A DNA stretch of 64,000 bases from Sphaerolaimus hirsutus (GCA_964036195.1 OZ038454.1:5766001-5830000); one strand, 5' to 3'. Positions 1 through 12,100 are shown, counted from the stretch's first letter. Translations and numbers: made by a program. Notes: generated by a model from the letters alone, not told the origin.

Positions 1-331
1 CCCTCTCGGGACCACTATGAAACAATCACCCCCCGGGGGTATTTCGAGGAAATACAGTAGGTTTATATTGATTTATTCCCGGGTTTTTTTCCAGAGAGGT
101 TTTATTATATTTTCTTTTTGAGAGATCTATTCAAACATTATATTCAAGTGTACCCTATTTCCTCGAAATACCACCACTTGAATTAACCCCCCCCCTCGAA
201 ATACCCCCAGATGTTTTCGAGCTGAGGGAAAAATTCAACCATCTTGAATAACCCCCCCTCGAAATACCCCTCTCAAAATATCCACTCAGAAAAAATACGC
301 CCCCTGGGTGTATTTCGGGGAAATACGGTCA
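1..331. repeat. Fragments of the CCGTATT/TCGAAATACCCC MITE family
   Basis: Positions 1-60, 150-210 and 240-331 hold degraded pieces of the element seen complete at 40585-41036: blocks of C or G runs next to TCGAAATACCCC or its complement, ending near GGGGAAATACGGTC at about 315-331. The fragments are in both orientations. No gene is seen. Confidence 0.6.
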
Positions 332-559
332 TTTCTCAAAATCACCCATTTTTCAAGTAATTTGAGCCGATTCATAAAAATATACTTATCACAAAAAACA
401 GCCCTGAAGTTCTTATTCAAGGATATACGGTATCGTCCATTGCATTCACTGCCTCCAAAGACGTTGGAAAAAGCGGCTTTAATATGCAATTTATCACAGC
501 AGCGTCATAAACAGATTGAAGTTTCATTTATCTGTATTCCATCCCATTGCGAATGCGCT

Positions 560-793
560 GGTGCCAGTTCCGCAAATTGAGAAGTGAGAAGAAAAATGGC
601 AAGTAAATTGGAAAAAGCGAAGTAAAATGGCAAGTAAATTGGCAAAAGCGAAGTAAAATCGCAAAAGCTAAAAAATACCTATATATAATTTATCTTCGCT
701 TTTGCCATTTTACTTCTCAATTCACTTCGCTTTTGCCATTTTTCTTCGCATTTACAATTTTACTTCTCACTTTCAATTTGCAGAACTGGCCCC
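560..793 (+). repeat. Introner-like palindromic element
   Basis: The left end reads GGTGCCAGTTCCGCAAATTG and the right end is its near complement, finishing GAACTGGCCCC. The interior is an inverted repeat of AAGTAAATTGGCAAAAGCG units. The left end matches the donor end of the introner at 57512. The right end continues CCCCTGG rather than CCCCAG, so no AG acceptor is present and I cannot show that it is an intron here. Confidence 0.6.
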
Positions 794-1524
794 TGGTTTA
801 TTCAGTACATTTATGCCCGTCATATGCAATTGCTTTTTCCATGATTCTTTGGGGTGCAATTTCGACGGAGTGTATACTCGGCGGACTATTTACAAAGTTT
901 GCGCCCAAAATTATTTATGTTTTAGTCGATAACGCTTATGTTACATGCCCGTGATGCTTATGTACACGCTTTCACAACAAAAATAGGTAAATAAAAGAAA
1001 AAGGCGGAGTCGGGTACAACCAACTGTTTGGGGACACTTGCTTTTACTGATGATGACGTCATGATGGAGCGTTTCATTCAAAAAATGCATAGCCCGCCTT
1101 GCACCGAGTATACTAATGCGTAACGTTTTTTATGTGTGATGAACGTTTTTAATAAATCGACTACATTGCCCCATAACCATCATTGAAGGTGGTTAATTGT
1201 TGTTGTTGTTTGTTTTTTTTTGCTGGCACTTTAGACGTGATTATTTGTTGGAGACCTTCGTGACGACACCAATTCCTTCAGTGGACAAGTAACAAGGTAA
1301 TTAAGAGAGTCTTCAATGTCATGTTGAGTGAATATTTATATTCACACATTCATTTACACAAACAGATTTGTCAGTTATAACTTTTTCTGTGACCTGAAGC
1401 AACATCTAAGCACTGTTACTTAACTTTTCACATACATAGGTAACTCACCATTTTTCTTGTCGCTTAATAAATTTCCGAAGTGGATGATTTCAGCTTGAAA
1501 GATGATAAGAAATACACCCGGAGA
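794..1524. other. Intergenic, nothing recognised
   Basis: AT-rich DNA with no supported coding exon. Part of it (about 880-1080, ending TGATGACGTCATGATGGAG) is related to a segment inside the receptor gene at 11230-11470, so it is probably repeat-derived. Confidence 0.5.
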
Positions 1525-1932
1525 CATAGGTATTTCGAGGAAACCTAGTAGGAACCTGTGCTTTTATTCAAATACCGTATTTCCTCGAAATACCCCCACC
1601 CCCTCGAAATACCCCCACCCCCTGGAAATACCCCCCTCAAAATGGACACTATGAATTTATACACCCCCCCTCGAAATACCCCCAATTTTAGTGTATAGAG
1701 AACGTAAACTACAAAAGCTGCGGTTTGTGACCCGGGAAACGCAGAACACACGTTAAAGACATTGAATGTGTTATGTTAAAACAACGTTACAAACAACAAA
1801 TTAGTACTGGGATTTCAAAAAAATTTCTGGCGAAATAATAAACCGCCCCTCGAAATACCCCCTTCGTTTAACCCCCCCTAAAACATTCCACTCTGAGAAA
1901 ACCCCCGGGGGGTTATTCGAGGAAATACAGTA
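1525..1932. repeat. CCGTATT/TCGAAATACCCC MITE, rearranged
   Basis: Several blocks of TCGAAATACCCCC and C runs lie between ATTTCGAGGAAACCTAGTAG (about 1532) and TTCGAGGAAATACAGTAA (about 1917-1934). These are two degraded terminal repeats of the family. The middle includes about 70 bp (1684-1750) also present in the copies at 24480-24560 and 40855-40920. Confidence 0.6.
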
Positions 1933-2597
1933 ATCGTGTATCTTCTGAGTTCCTTTTTTATTTTTAATCCACAAAAATCGAACGCAACAGCTAGCCCTTG
2001 GCGCAAACACCCTTACCCCGGTAGAGAGTAAAAAAATGTGGGGGGGGGTACAACAATAACATCTCAGCTTGTTATTTCTGGAGAATATTTCAACTTTGCA
2101 TTTGATGTCACTGCATGCATTCAAAACATAGAAAGCTACCTACTGATAAGCACATTTATACAAAATATTACATATACCTATTTACATACTTATTTACTCA
2201 TTTGTGTATTCATTTTATTATACCTGAACGTCATTTCCTTTCAATAATGAATAATGGATAAAATACATCTTGGGTGTTGTGAGTTCCATTAAAAACATTA
2301 CTGTTTATCAACCACAGAGCCATATGCAATTTGGAGTTGTTTTTTGTAATCGCAGCGCAAGCTCACTATGTACCGTATTTTCTCGAATTATTGTATTTAT
2401 TGAAATGCCATGTATTTATTGAAAATGGCGGCATTCATTGAAAAACAGTTTCCAAATTTTTTTACTTTCTAAAAAGCTTGCGAAGGCTTGAAATCGCGTA
2501 AAAACTTTTCGAATGTATTTTAATTATAACTTATTTAAGACTACGGGATGCCTGGCAATTGTGCGATAACAGTTTGTAATAAATACTCATGTGCAAA
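1933..2597. other. Intergenic, nothing recognised
   Basis: AT-rich sequence with a poly-G run at about 2040 and a degraded CCGTATTTTCTCGAAT terminus at 2373. No coding exon can be supported. Confidence 0.4.
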
Positions 2598-2697
2598 CTG
2601 GGGGCACTCCCAGACCCTGTAAAAAGCCCTGTAAAATGTCAAATGTCATGCAAAGTGTCAAAAGTCATGGAAAATGCCCTGCAATTTGGTAACTCGG
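2598..2697 (-). repeat. Half introner-like element
   Basis: It starts CTGGGGGCACTCCCAGACCC, which is the complement of the acceptor end of the introners at 10674 and 12808, followed by the same arm (CCTGTAAAAAGCCCTGTAAA ... GTCATGGAAAATGCCCTGCA). It stops at the palindrome centre (ACTCGGTTG). The second arm and the donor end are missing. Confidence 0.7.
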
Positions 2698-3177
2698 TTG
2701 CTATTTTCAGTAAAGTAGGTATATTAAACAGAATCGTTTACATTTCTCCTCATTAAGTCGTTCAATTTTGTAGCACTTCATGTTTAATCTTTGCAAAAAT
2801 TTCGCCCAAAATATCGGCGCCCTCACACAATATCCACATTTTACAATGGTCAAATAATGAAAGTCAAACAAAATACGTACATAACTTTCCGGAGAAATCT
2901 AAAATACAACACTTTGTGTTTACTTCACATGTCATCGTTGTAAACATCTACGCTCAAATCCATTATCTTAAGTGCAACATAAGATTTGCATAAATGTTTT
3001 ATTCGACTTGATGCATTTCTATTTACTTCGCCGCTTCTGTGATTGCGAAATAGCAAAAAAAACGCCAATCTGAACATTACGTTTTTTAACTGATAATATG
3101 ATTTAGGTAGGCATCTCTCCCATAATACCCGGATACCAACTTTAAAGTTATATAGCGTATTTCTTCTGATATAACTA

Positions 3178-3275
3178 CATACCTTCAATAGAACGGCACC
3201 TCCAATAGAACGGCAGGTAAGACGGTTGATGAAAAATAAAACGGCACTCTTCTATTAGAAGAAATACAGTACTTT
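3178..3275. repeat. Fragment of CTATTAGAAGAAATACAGTA repeat
   Basis: Units of CCAATAGAACGGCA are followed by the terminus CTATTAGAAGAAATACAGTA. The same family occurs at 4818-4937 (TACCGTATTTCTTCTAATAG) and near 61610-61665. The ends resemble the TA-flanked CCGTATT family. Confidence 0.55.
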
Positions 3276-3364
3276 GGGCAAGCTTAGTTTCAAAGCTGAT
3301 TCATGAGCAGTGCTCAATTTTGAGTTGACTGGTGTTGGTAAACTAGCGTGGGCAGTGCCATTAA

Positions 3365-3569
3365 TAGTGATGGAAATGCACCGGGGCACCGATGCCCCGG
3401 TGCTCGGCACCGAAGAGCAGCAGCGCCGGTGCTGGTGCTGTGCGGTGCCGTTTTTTTGAGGGTGCCCTGACGGTGCCGGTGCAATTTTTTCAAGAATAGC
3501 ACCGGTACCGGTGCGGTGCGGTGCCATTTTTTGAGGGTGCCATTTTGACAATATGGCACCGCATAACTA
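3365..3569. mobile_element. hAT-like MITE with GGTGCCG array
   Basis: Termini are TAGTGATGG and a degraded ATAACTA. Flanking octamers GCCATTAA and GCCATTAC are a near-perfect 8-bp target duplication. The interior is an array of GGTGCCG/CACCGG motifs and C-rich spacers. Eight-base duplications and YAGNGNTGG ends are typical of the hAT superfamily. No transposase is encoded. Confidence 0.7.
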
Positions 3570-4555
3570 GCCATTACATAAAGAAGTGTCTGCTCCGGCG
3601 CCCCTAGTATTTGCATCCTATAAGTATCACTCAAAGCACCCAGTAGTTCAATATTTTCAGCTGTCAATCAGAGACACACATAGTCACATATGCCCTTTCC
3701 ATCTATGAGATATTTGCACGAGAAGAGCACTCTCACATTTACTGAGAAACACTTCGATAGAAAATTTCATCGCATGCACGCACACACGCACACACATGCA
3801 CAGCATGCTTCAAGAGGTTTGTCATGATCATTCAAGGAATCAAAAAATCAAAATAATTTCCAAAATTCTGAATTTTTTTTGACTCTTGATATTTTAGACA
3901 CTTTAAATCTATTTTTTCATAGAAAATGTCTATACTTTTGCAATTTTTTCCAGGGATTTCAAGCCCACAAATTTTAACATGTCAAATCAATTGACAAGTG
4001 ATATTTATTGCATCTGTGGCATAAAAATGTAGAAATGGCATCGAAAGGGGCCACGAAGGGCATCTGCACAGCATTGGTCTAATAATGTGTGTCTGTTGGA
4101 AGGCATTTTACAACAGGGACAGAGAAACACAGATCTCTGACAACTTGTTGCCTGCTTGCCTGACATGCTTAAAAAATAGTGGCAGCTCATGCAAATTCTG
4201 CTTTCCATTTTCCGGCATTTCATTTTTCCATTTTCCAGCAAGTACAAGAATTTTTCATTGCCATTTTCTGGCAAGTGCAAAATTTTCTAATTTCCATTTC
4301 AATTTTTTTCGACACCTCAGCCACAACTCATGTCGCCACCTATATTCCAGCACTCATCTGCCCCATTAGAGCTTCCCACAGCCTTAAGAGCCAAACATAG
4401 AGCTTATATTTTACTTGGGATTGGATTGGTTAAAGGGTGATGGCAAGCACAAGTTTGAAAACGTTTTTTTTAATTTATTTTATCAAAATTTTATAATTGA
4501 ATAATTTTTTCTTATTGTTGGCCCATTTTAGGTTCAACATTAGTTAGGTCTATCG
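3570..4555. other. Intergenic, nothing recognised
   Basis: AT-rich with a CACACA-rich patch near 3778-3800 and TTTTCCATTTTC-like low-complexity DNA at 4190-4310. No exon with homology or clear splice structure was found. Confidence 0.4.
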
Positions 4556-5352
4556 CAGAGTTGTTAAAATACCGGTATTTTTGGAAAGCGTAAGCGTAAG
4601 CGTAAATACACTTTCCAAATTTTCAGTATGGATACTGAAAGCGTAAGGTATTTTTAAAACACCTGGGAAAGCGTAAATAAAAGCGTAAGCGTAAAAAAAT
4701 TTTAAGAGACGTTTTCTCAGTGAATTCTTTCCAAATCAAGCTCTCAGCGACATTTTTCTGATGTCAACTTAGTAGTCTGCCTCATATGTTGTTTGGCAAT
4801 TCATCGGCAGCGACACTTACCGTATTTCTTCTAATAGAAGAGCACCGTTCAATTTTTTGGTCAACTTTATTTGCCTGCCGTTCTATGGGAGGTGCCGTTC
4901 TATTGGAGGCTGCCGTTCTATTAGAAGAAACAAGGTAAGTCATCTTTGTATTTTCCAACTTGGAGTTACTGCTGTCGACGGCGACAACATCGTCGTCGGA
5001 ATCCATTTTCAGCCCAAAATTTCTTATCTGAAGCCACGATTTTGCTCGACGACACAGTATTAGCAAGACACAATTTGTAAATGTGCCACTTTTTCCAGCA
5101 CATTACTGCATGCACGCAGTAATTTTTTGGTATGCAGTTTTGTTCATTCTTTTTTGTGGTTTTATGCTTTTTCAAAAGTGTAAAACTGAACCGTGTGAAA
5201 AGCTTTTTTACGCTTTTAGTACCTGGGTATTTTGGCCGGGAAAGCGTAAAAAAGCGTACGGGTATTTTATGAAAGCGTAAGCGTAAGCGTAAGTATAAAT
5301 ACCCATTTACCCGGGTATTTCGGGTAAGCGTAAATACGCTTTCGCAACTCTG
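4556..5352. mobile_element. hAT-like MITE with AAGCGTAAG arrays
   Basis: The termini are CAGAGTTG and CAACTCTG, with an exact 8-bp target duplication GTCTATCG at 4548-4555 and 5353-5360. Both arms carry repeats of AAAGCGTAAGCGTAA. A second element with ends TACCGTATTTCTTCTAATAG ... CTATTAGAAGAAACAAGG lies inside at about 4818-4937. No transposase reading frame was found. Confidence 0.85.
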
Positions 5353-6350
5353 GTCTATCGCCATGTGTGCACATCAAATACACTTCAAAAGGGCCACAGT
5401 TGAACTCATTTAAAAAAATTATCTCCAGTGTCATGAAATATAAAATTCAATAAAAAATCCAAAATTTCAAAAAATCCAAAAAACCATCTAAAAAACTTCA
5501 AAAATTTCACAATTTTGCCATCGCAAAGTAACGAGAAGCACGCGTGCGCGCGTTGCAAATGGCTCAGCGTTGATCTAATCACTGAATAATGTATGCATAT
5601 CTGCATTCTGGACTTCTGTTTGCTGCGGCTGCGCGCATGGGACTTGGTTGGGCGGGGGGTTGCCAGTTTTTGTGGAAAATGGCATATTTCAGTGACTAAA
5701 ACTGTGTATAAGTGTGTGTAGTTAACGTTGGCAGCGTGCCAACCATCGAAAATTGACTGCCGAGTATGACGAGTGGAAAATATCGCCAGAAATAGATTAT
5801 TGCATTTACACTTTCTTTTCGGCAACAACACATTTTCCGATTATCAGAACACGCGAGTTCTCGTTGGCATGCCGCCAAGGTAAGACACAAGACTGAACTA
5901 TAGCTTAAAGCTTGTAAAACTATAGAAAAAATGGTACCAAGCGCCGAAATTTCGTGCACATGTGCCCCAAGTACAGTTTCCGGTAAAAAATCAGTCAACA
6001 TTCTATCCAGGCTTGCAGTTACTTTTTGGACCGTGCGGATTAGCGTGTTAAATCCACTACGTGTTACTTTTTCGCTATTTTGGAGGGTTTTATGAGCCAC
6101 AAATTATGCGTGATTATGTAAAAAACGTTAACACGCTGGCCACATGTTTGTACGTACGTCATATATTAATCATAAATAATATTCACCCCCTATGAAACCT
6201 GAGAATGTGTCTATTCTCATAAGTCTACTATTATTTCTACCCAATTCCGTCTGCAAGTTTTATTGTCATTAGTTATTTTAAGACAAATGATCCCACATTA
6301 TTCTTGTGCCGTGTTTTCTGCCTCTGTAAATAAATATGAAGGAATAAATA
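5353..6350. other. Intergenic, one weak minus-strand open frame
   Basis: The only notable open frame runs on the minus strand from an ATG at 6100 down to about 5930 (start MAHKTLQNSEKVTRSG). It has no motif I recognise, and I cannot define its other exons or a function. TA-rich DNA without other signals fills the rest. Confidence 0.25.
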
Positions 6351-6664
6351 CCGTATTTGCTTGAATAATCATCCTGGGGAATTATTATTTCGTCAGACAT
6401 TTTTGAGGGGGGAATTATTCAAGGGGGGAATAATTATTTCATCAAAGTTTTCAAGCATGTTTCCATCAACTCATTTCACGAAATATGCGTTAGATACACA
6501 ATAACGTGCTATTTTTGTTAAAATTAGGTAACACAAATTAATCAAATCTTTAAAGGGGGGGATTATTCGAGGGGGGAATTATTATTTCCTCACTCGTCTT
6601 ACAGGGGGGGATTATTCGAGGGGGGGGAGAATTATTCAAGGGGGAATTATTCAAGCAAATGCGG
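6351..6664. mobile_element. TA-flanked CCGTATT MITE
   Basis: Ends are CCGTATTTGCTTGAATAATC and GATTATTC...CAAGCAAATGCGG, each next to TA. The interior has G-run blocks (GGGGGGGATTATTCGAGG). TA target duplication fits Tc1/mariner-type transposition. Non-autonomous. Confidence 0.75.
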
Positions 6665-6918
6665 TAAATAAATTTTAAGGGAATAAGGAGTTCCTGCACT
6701 ACAAAATAAAAAACCCAATTGTTGAAAACAACATTTGGAACTGATTGAATTTTCGTCAGCTTTTGTCATTTTATCGCGTTATAAAAGAACCCGTGTCACA
6801 TGTTGCGGGTGCATTCAAAACTAACATAATAATGATAGGTTTCAGTTCATCATAAAAAATTAACTTAGGCTAAGCAAACACGTCACGTTGCATGCGTGAT
6901 GTCACCGTTGAAAAATCC

Positions 6919-7020
6919 CGGGGGCACTCCCAGACCCTGTGAAAAGCCCATGTAGAATGTGAAATGTCGTGCAAAGTGGCAAAAGTCATGGAAAATGCAC
7001 TGCAAAATGGCAACTCGGTT
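6919..7020 (-). repeat. Half introner-like element
   Basis: GGGGGCACTCCCAGACCCTG is followed by one palindrome arm, ending at the centre CAACTCGGTTG. It matches 2598-2697. The other arm is absent. It sits directly left of duplication unit A. In the other copy the equivalent position falls in the assembly gap. Confidence 0.65.
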
Positions 7021-7362
7021 GTGAAAAAAAATTATTTTTGTTTCATTTGATTTGATTTTAGTTTATTTTTCAACCTACCATTTTAATTTTATTTTTTTTT
7101 CAAATGAGATTTTGCCAACCATGCCTTTTTAATGGTCTGGGGGTGACCCAATGACAATTCTCTGTCAAGTTTTATAAGGCCTCATTTAACATTTTGTTAC
7201 ATTCCAGTTTCATTAAGTTAATTGCATTGTTGTTCATACAATGAATAATTGCCTTATGCATACATTCATGACTGACCATTCCAAAAAATCCTGAAAAATC
7301 AGTCCCGTGAATAACCCCCACAGCAAAATACCTGGAAATTAAATCCCCGGGGATCTTTTACA

Positions 7363-8550
7363 TTTTTATACGGTAGATGTGTGGGACGTGGGTGCACAAG
7401 CAAATTTCCTAAGTGCCCGAGGCTAAAACGTCATCAGACAATTTGAGCGAGCAACACAGCGATTTCAGAGAAGAAACAAAATGGACAAATTTCACGCGTA
7501 ATTGCTTAAATTTATTTACAACTTACACGGGTTTGTGCTTAGAAAATCAGTAGCATGCAAATGTGCTTATTGCCTGGTACAATTTGCAGTGTCTATGGCG
7601 CTACGCACAATGGATGTCAACTGGATTCCATGTCAATTCAGATTTTAGTTGACGAGTTGCAGGAAAAAAATTTCAACTCGAAAAATAAGGAAGCACTGCC
7701 GCTATCTTTAACCATTCTATCAAAATCAAACACCAAATGTCAACTGGTGCCGATCCCAATTCAAAGCTTGCTGACGAGCCGATGAATGACGTTCAAACGC
7801 AAGCTGGGAACAGAACCAATTGACATTTGGTGCCGATGTCAACTAGCGTGTGTGGGACCATTGTCACTTATCATGTCACATATAATAATTTCAGATATAC
7901 ATTTTCTGTACACGTATGCTTTTCAAAAGTACGCGCACAGGTGAGTACAGGTACTTTGTTTGAGTATATGTAAATGTATTTATCCAATACTCGAGTACCC
8001 TAAATCCTCGAACAAGACCCCAGGGGAGTTATTTTTTAAGTCCGAAGTTTTTGAGGGGGGAGTTATTCAGGGGGGAGTTATTCGAATGGGGGGGGAGTTA
8101 TTTTTTATGTTATTCAAAAAAGTATATCGCACATTTTTGTCTTCTAAGAGAGTTTTGCATCGTTTTCTGTTTTTTTTTATCAAAACAATTTTTCAAGGAT
8201 GTCGTTATGACGGAGTGCTTAGTTCAGAAAACTGTATAGCATGCAGTCAACGAAATATAGTGGGACTACGCAAAGTGTCCTATGCAAATGCACTATAAGG
8301 TGCCCGTATTTAGACATTCAGGCACCTAAGACAATTAAATATGTAGATTTTATTTTCACAACATGGACATTAACTTTCCCACGTTTAAGCAGGGCATTGA
8401 GTGAAAGCCTATGTCAAATGTAAATGTAAAACAGCGAGGTATTTTGAGATCGAGCGGGCGCTAGATGTGAGTGAAAATGCAGTGCGCACGCATCAATTAA
8501 CGTTTTTATATTTCCATACTATTTATTATGGCTGCTCACTTTGAGGTGGG
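7363..8550. other. Unit A-specific segment, repeat-derived
   Basis: This segment has no counterpart in unit B, where 23463-23574 is found instead. It contains a GTCAACTAGCGTGTGTGGG-type element (about 7590-7865) related to 39929-40125, and a degraded CCGTATT-type element at about 7990-8110. No gene is supported. Confidence 0.5.
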
Positions 8551-9114
8551 ATCTACCGTATCTCATGTGAATAAAGGACCATGTTTTTACAATTTTTTTC
8601 TCGTGAAATAAAATCATTTACAGTCTTCAACCGAATTGGGTGCACATTGGGGGAATTGGGTTCTTACTGTGATTTTGTTCTGCAAAATATGGTAGCATTC
8701 TTTGTAGAGCGCAGAGTCCGATCAGTATACTATTTTACATTTATTCAGGTACCTATTTAGGTGTTTATGTATGTATATCTCATAAGTTATAACGTTGACA
8801 TAACTGCACACTTCTGACAATGTGATGAAATGACATCACTATACACTACTACAAATTTCTCAATTTTTTTCCGTATAAGTTGAACGTATAAGTTGACACA
8901 GTGAGCTTGCACGGGCGCAAAACACAACTTAAATTCACTTTTTACATTAACAAACTTTACACTTTACAGGGCTCGCGACTGCCCTCTGCAGTGTTCTAGT
9001 TTTTTCCCCCACACAACATTCGTTAATTACAGATTTTCTACAACATACAAATTTCAACCCTAGAATATCTAATCATACAAACATATTTAGATAATTAATT
9101 AATTAATTTTCACA

Positions 9115-12100
9115 ATGTTCGGACAGAAAGACAGCACTACACCATCACCGTTATTGGGTCTCGATATAAAGATCGACATAAATGATGAGAGGAAAAATGA
9201 AATAACACTGAGTTGTACACTCCAGGTGCGTGAATTAAAGTGACTTCGAAAATATTTTTTAACGTAGCTTGCTTCAACCTAGCTTCACAAATGCTTCACG
9301 CGCTTCCAAAAATGTGTAAGACACTTCACGCTGCTTAGCGCTTCCACACGCTTCACCAACATAAGAACGCAGCGTCAGCGTCATATTAAAATGAGTGAAG
9401 TGTCTTCACGCAAATTTTAGTGAAGCGTCAGGAAGCGATGGTGTGCTGCGTGAAGCGTCGGGAAGCGTCAGCGTGAAGTACTTCACGACGCTTCACCGCG
9501 TATCCATACACCCATTTTTTGCTTTGAGCGTGTGTGGGGCCATTTGTGTGCACACACTGGCGAACCACCGCACGCTAAAAATTGGCGGTACGCATCCGAA
9601 TGTTTTTGAGTTATTTTATGCACGTGCTTACTCAAAGTTGGTTCGAAAGGTTTTAGTTAGGAAAACGAAGAAGAAAAAAAAGTGCACAATTTCATGCTGT
9701 TCTGACGTTTTAGATGGGATCTTGTCTTAGTTATGTCGTTGCAAAGAACGTTCGAAATCGTATTGACAAATTCCAGTGTTCAATTTAGCAAAAACGGATT
9801 TGTGAAACAAATCAATGCAAAACATTTTCAAAATAGAGCTAGAGCAGTGCAAAATGTGGCTTCCTGGTAGCTCAGTCGGTTAAAGCATTCACACGCATCG
9901 TGAAAGGTCCCGGGTTCAAGTACAGGCCAGTGTGAAAACATTTTGTACCTTTTCTACAGACTCTTTAAATATATAATTTATTCAAATTTCCAATTTATCC
10001 ATTTAGTTTCCAACATCCATTTCAGAGCATTTACACGTAAAAAATTATTTTTTTCAGGATTTTCCAAAGGGGTCGGACAATGGGGAATATTTCGCGCACA
10101 TTTTACCAGGAATCGTAATGGTTACTTGCGCACTTGCCGGCCTTCTAGTAAACACCTGGGCAGTGCATTTGATCAGAAACTTACACCTGGCTGAGGTAAG
10201 TTTTGGATACTTGGTGGTTTTTATAAAGTTTTAGGAGGATTTGGGGTGGCGATAATATGATTTTAAGTGGAAGGTGGAAATGGAAAAAAGTGTCCCTCCC
10301 TGGTGAAGATTTGTAAAGCTGTGTAAAAAATTCGCAGTTTGAAAATCCCACTTTTGCATGAAAGTTGAATTAACTAGTTGAAATTGGCAAAATGTATTTA
10401 AGTATTTACCGCAAAGCTTTTACTTGTATATTTTTATTTTACATGACATTTTGGTCATTTGAGAGTTTGTCCGGGGAGTTTGTTAAAATTTTCTCACTTT
10501 TTATGTTAAATAATGTTGTGTTAATTAATGTTAATAATAATTTATGATTAAAGTATTTCTTTAAAATATTTACGTTGCAGTGTCTCCGCTGCTATCTATG
10601 GTCATTATTAGCTTGGGACAGTTTACTTCTCCTCACTGCAGTCCTTTTACGCTGCGATGTAGTCATCGGCCAGGTGCCAATCCCAGACCCTGTAAAAAGC
10701 CCTGAAAAATGTCAAATGTCATGCAAAGTGTCAAAAGTCATGGAAAATGCCCTGCAAAATGGCAACCGTTGCATGACATTTGACATTTTTCAGGGCTTTT
10801 TACAGGGTCTGGGAGTGCTCCCAGTTGTTACATGACGTCTATTCCAGAGACGTTCTCATCACGCTGGCGTGAGTGTTTACAAAAAAAAATTTTTTAAATT
10901 TTTTTCTAAAACATTTTATTGAAAAAACAGGAGGCATGTTTACGCACCAGCTGGGGCAACGTCAGTGGGAAGTTGCTGGACGCAATGTTTGATTGCGCTG
11001 GCTTGTTACATGGCTGTGTCGAGACCGCTGCACGCTAGATCGAGTTTGTTGAATGGGGGGGGGGGGGTAAAAGACCGTTTTTTCAAAACAAAGTACCGTA
11101 TTAAAAAAAATGTTTTTCAAAAATATGGAAATCTTAAAAAAATATTATTTAAAAACGTGAATTTGAAAGTGTGAATGTGAGCAATCAACAAAAATTAACA
11201 TCAATATTTGCATTTTCCAAATTTTGAGTATATTCGGCGGACCGCAAAGTATGCGCCCATATATATTTATGCCTTGGTCAATAACGGGAGAGCTGGATAC
11301 TTATGTATGCACTTACACAAAAAAATATTGAAAAAAAAGAAAAAGGCGGAGTCAGGTACAAACGAGGAATGTTTTTTCCGTCATGTTTTTTCGTTTTTTT
11401 TTGCTGGAATTATTTTAATTTTATTAATGATGACGTCATGATGGAGTGTTTCCTTCAGAAAAATGCATAGCATGCGGTCCGTCGAGTATACTTTATTGGT
11501 TCATTTGACTTTTACCGAGAAACCCCCCCCCCTCCCACAAAAACAGCGTTTTCCAACAAAAAACACACAAAAATTTGCAGACTGGCTGCACACGCAACCC
11601 TGCATAGGTATATTACTTGTAGCAGTATCGACAATGATCTATTGCGCTCCATATTTCTACGAATTGGAAATAATTCCATGCAAGAGGGTGGGAAGTTTGG
11701 AACTTGGCGCGGAATTGATTGCGACAAAATTGAGAATGAATAAATGGTATCAGGTGAGAGAAGAGTGCGTATTTTGGGGGTGGGAAGCATAAATAGTTGA
11801 TAAAACGTATTATACGTATAGGTAATGAGTAATGAGTAATCAGTAATGTGTAAATACGTTGACGTTTCCTCCGTAAAAAGTACATGTATTTACCAGGGGT
11901 TTTGTAGATTTGGACCCTCGCGGGGGTTCATATAGATAGCAAATCGCTCCTCCGGAGGGATAGATAGCTGAAAAAAATTTGGGGGGGGGAGGTTGGGGGG
12001 GGGGGGTCGCGGGGGTTCAAAATATAGGTATAGAAGTGAGGAAAAGGAGAAAAAAACGCTAAAAGTAGTGAAAAATGGCTAACAATGGGTATATAAGGAC

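Noticed and set aside
3255-3667. Overlapping open frames rich in Ala/Pro/Gly in the GGTGCCG array
   Set aside because: They are translations of a MITE array with an 8-bp target duplication, not genes.
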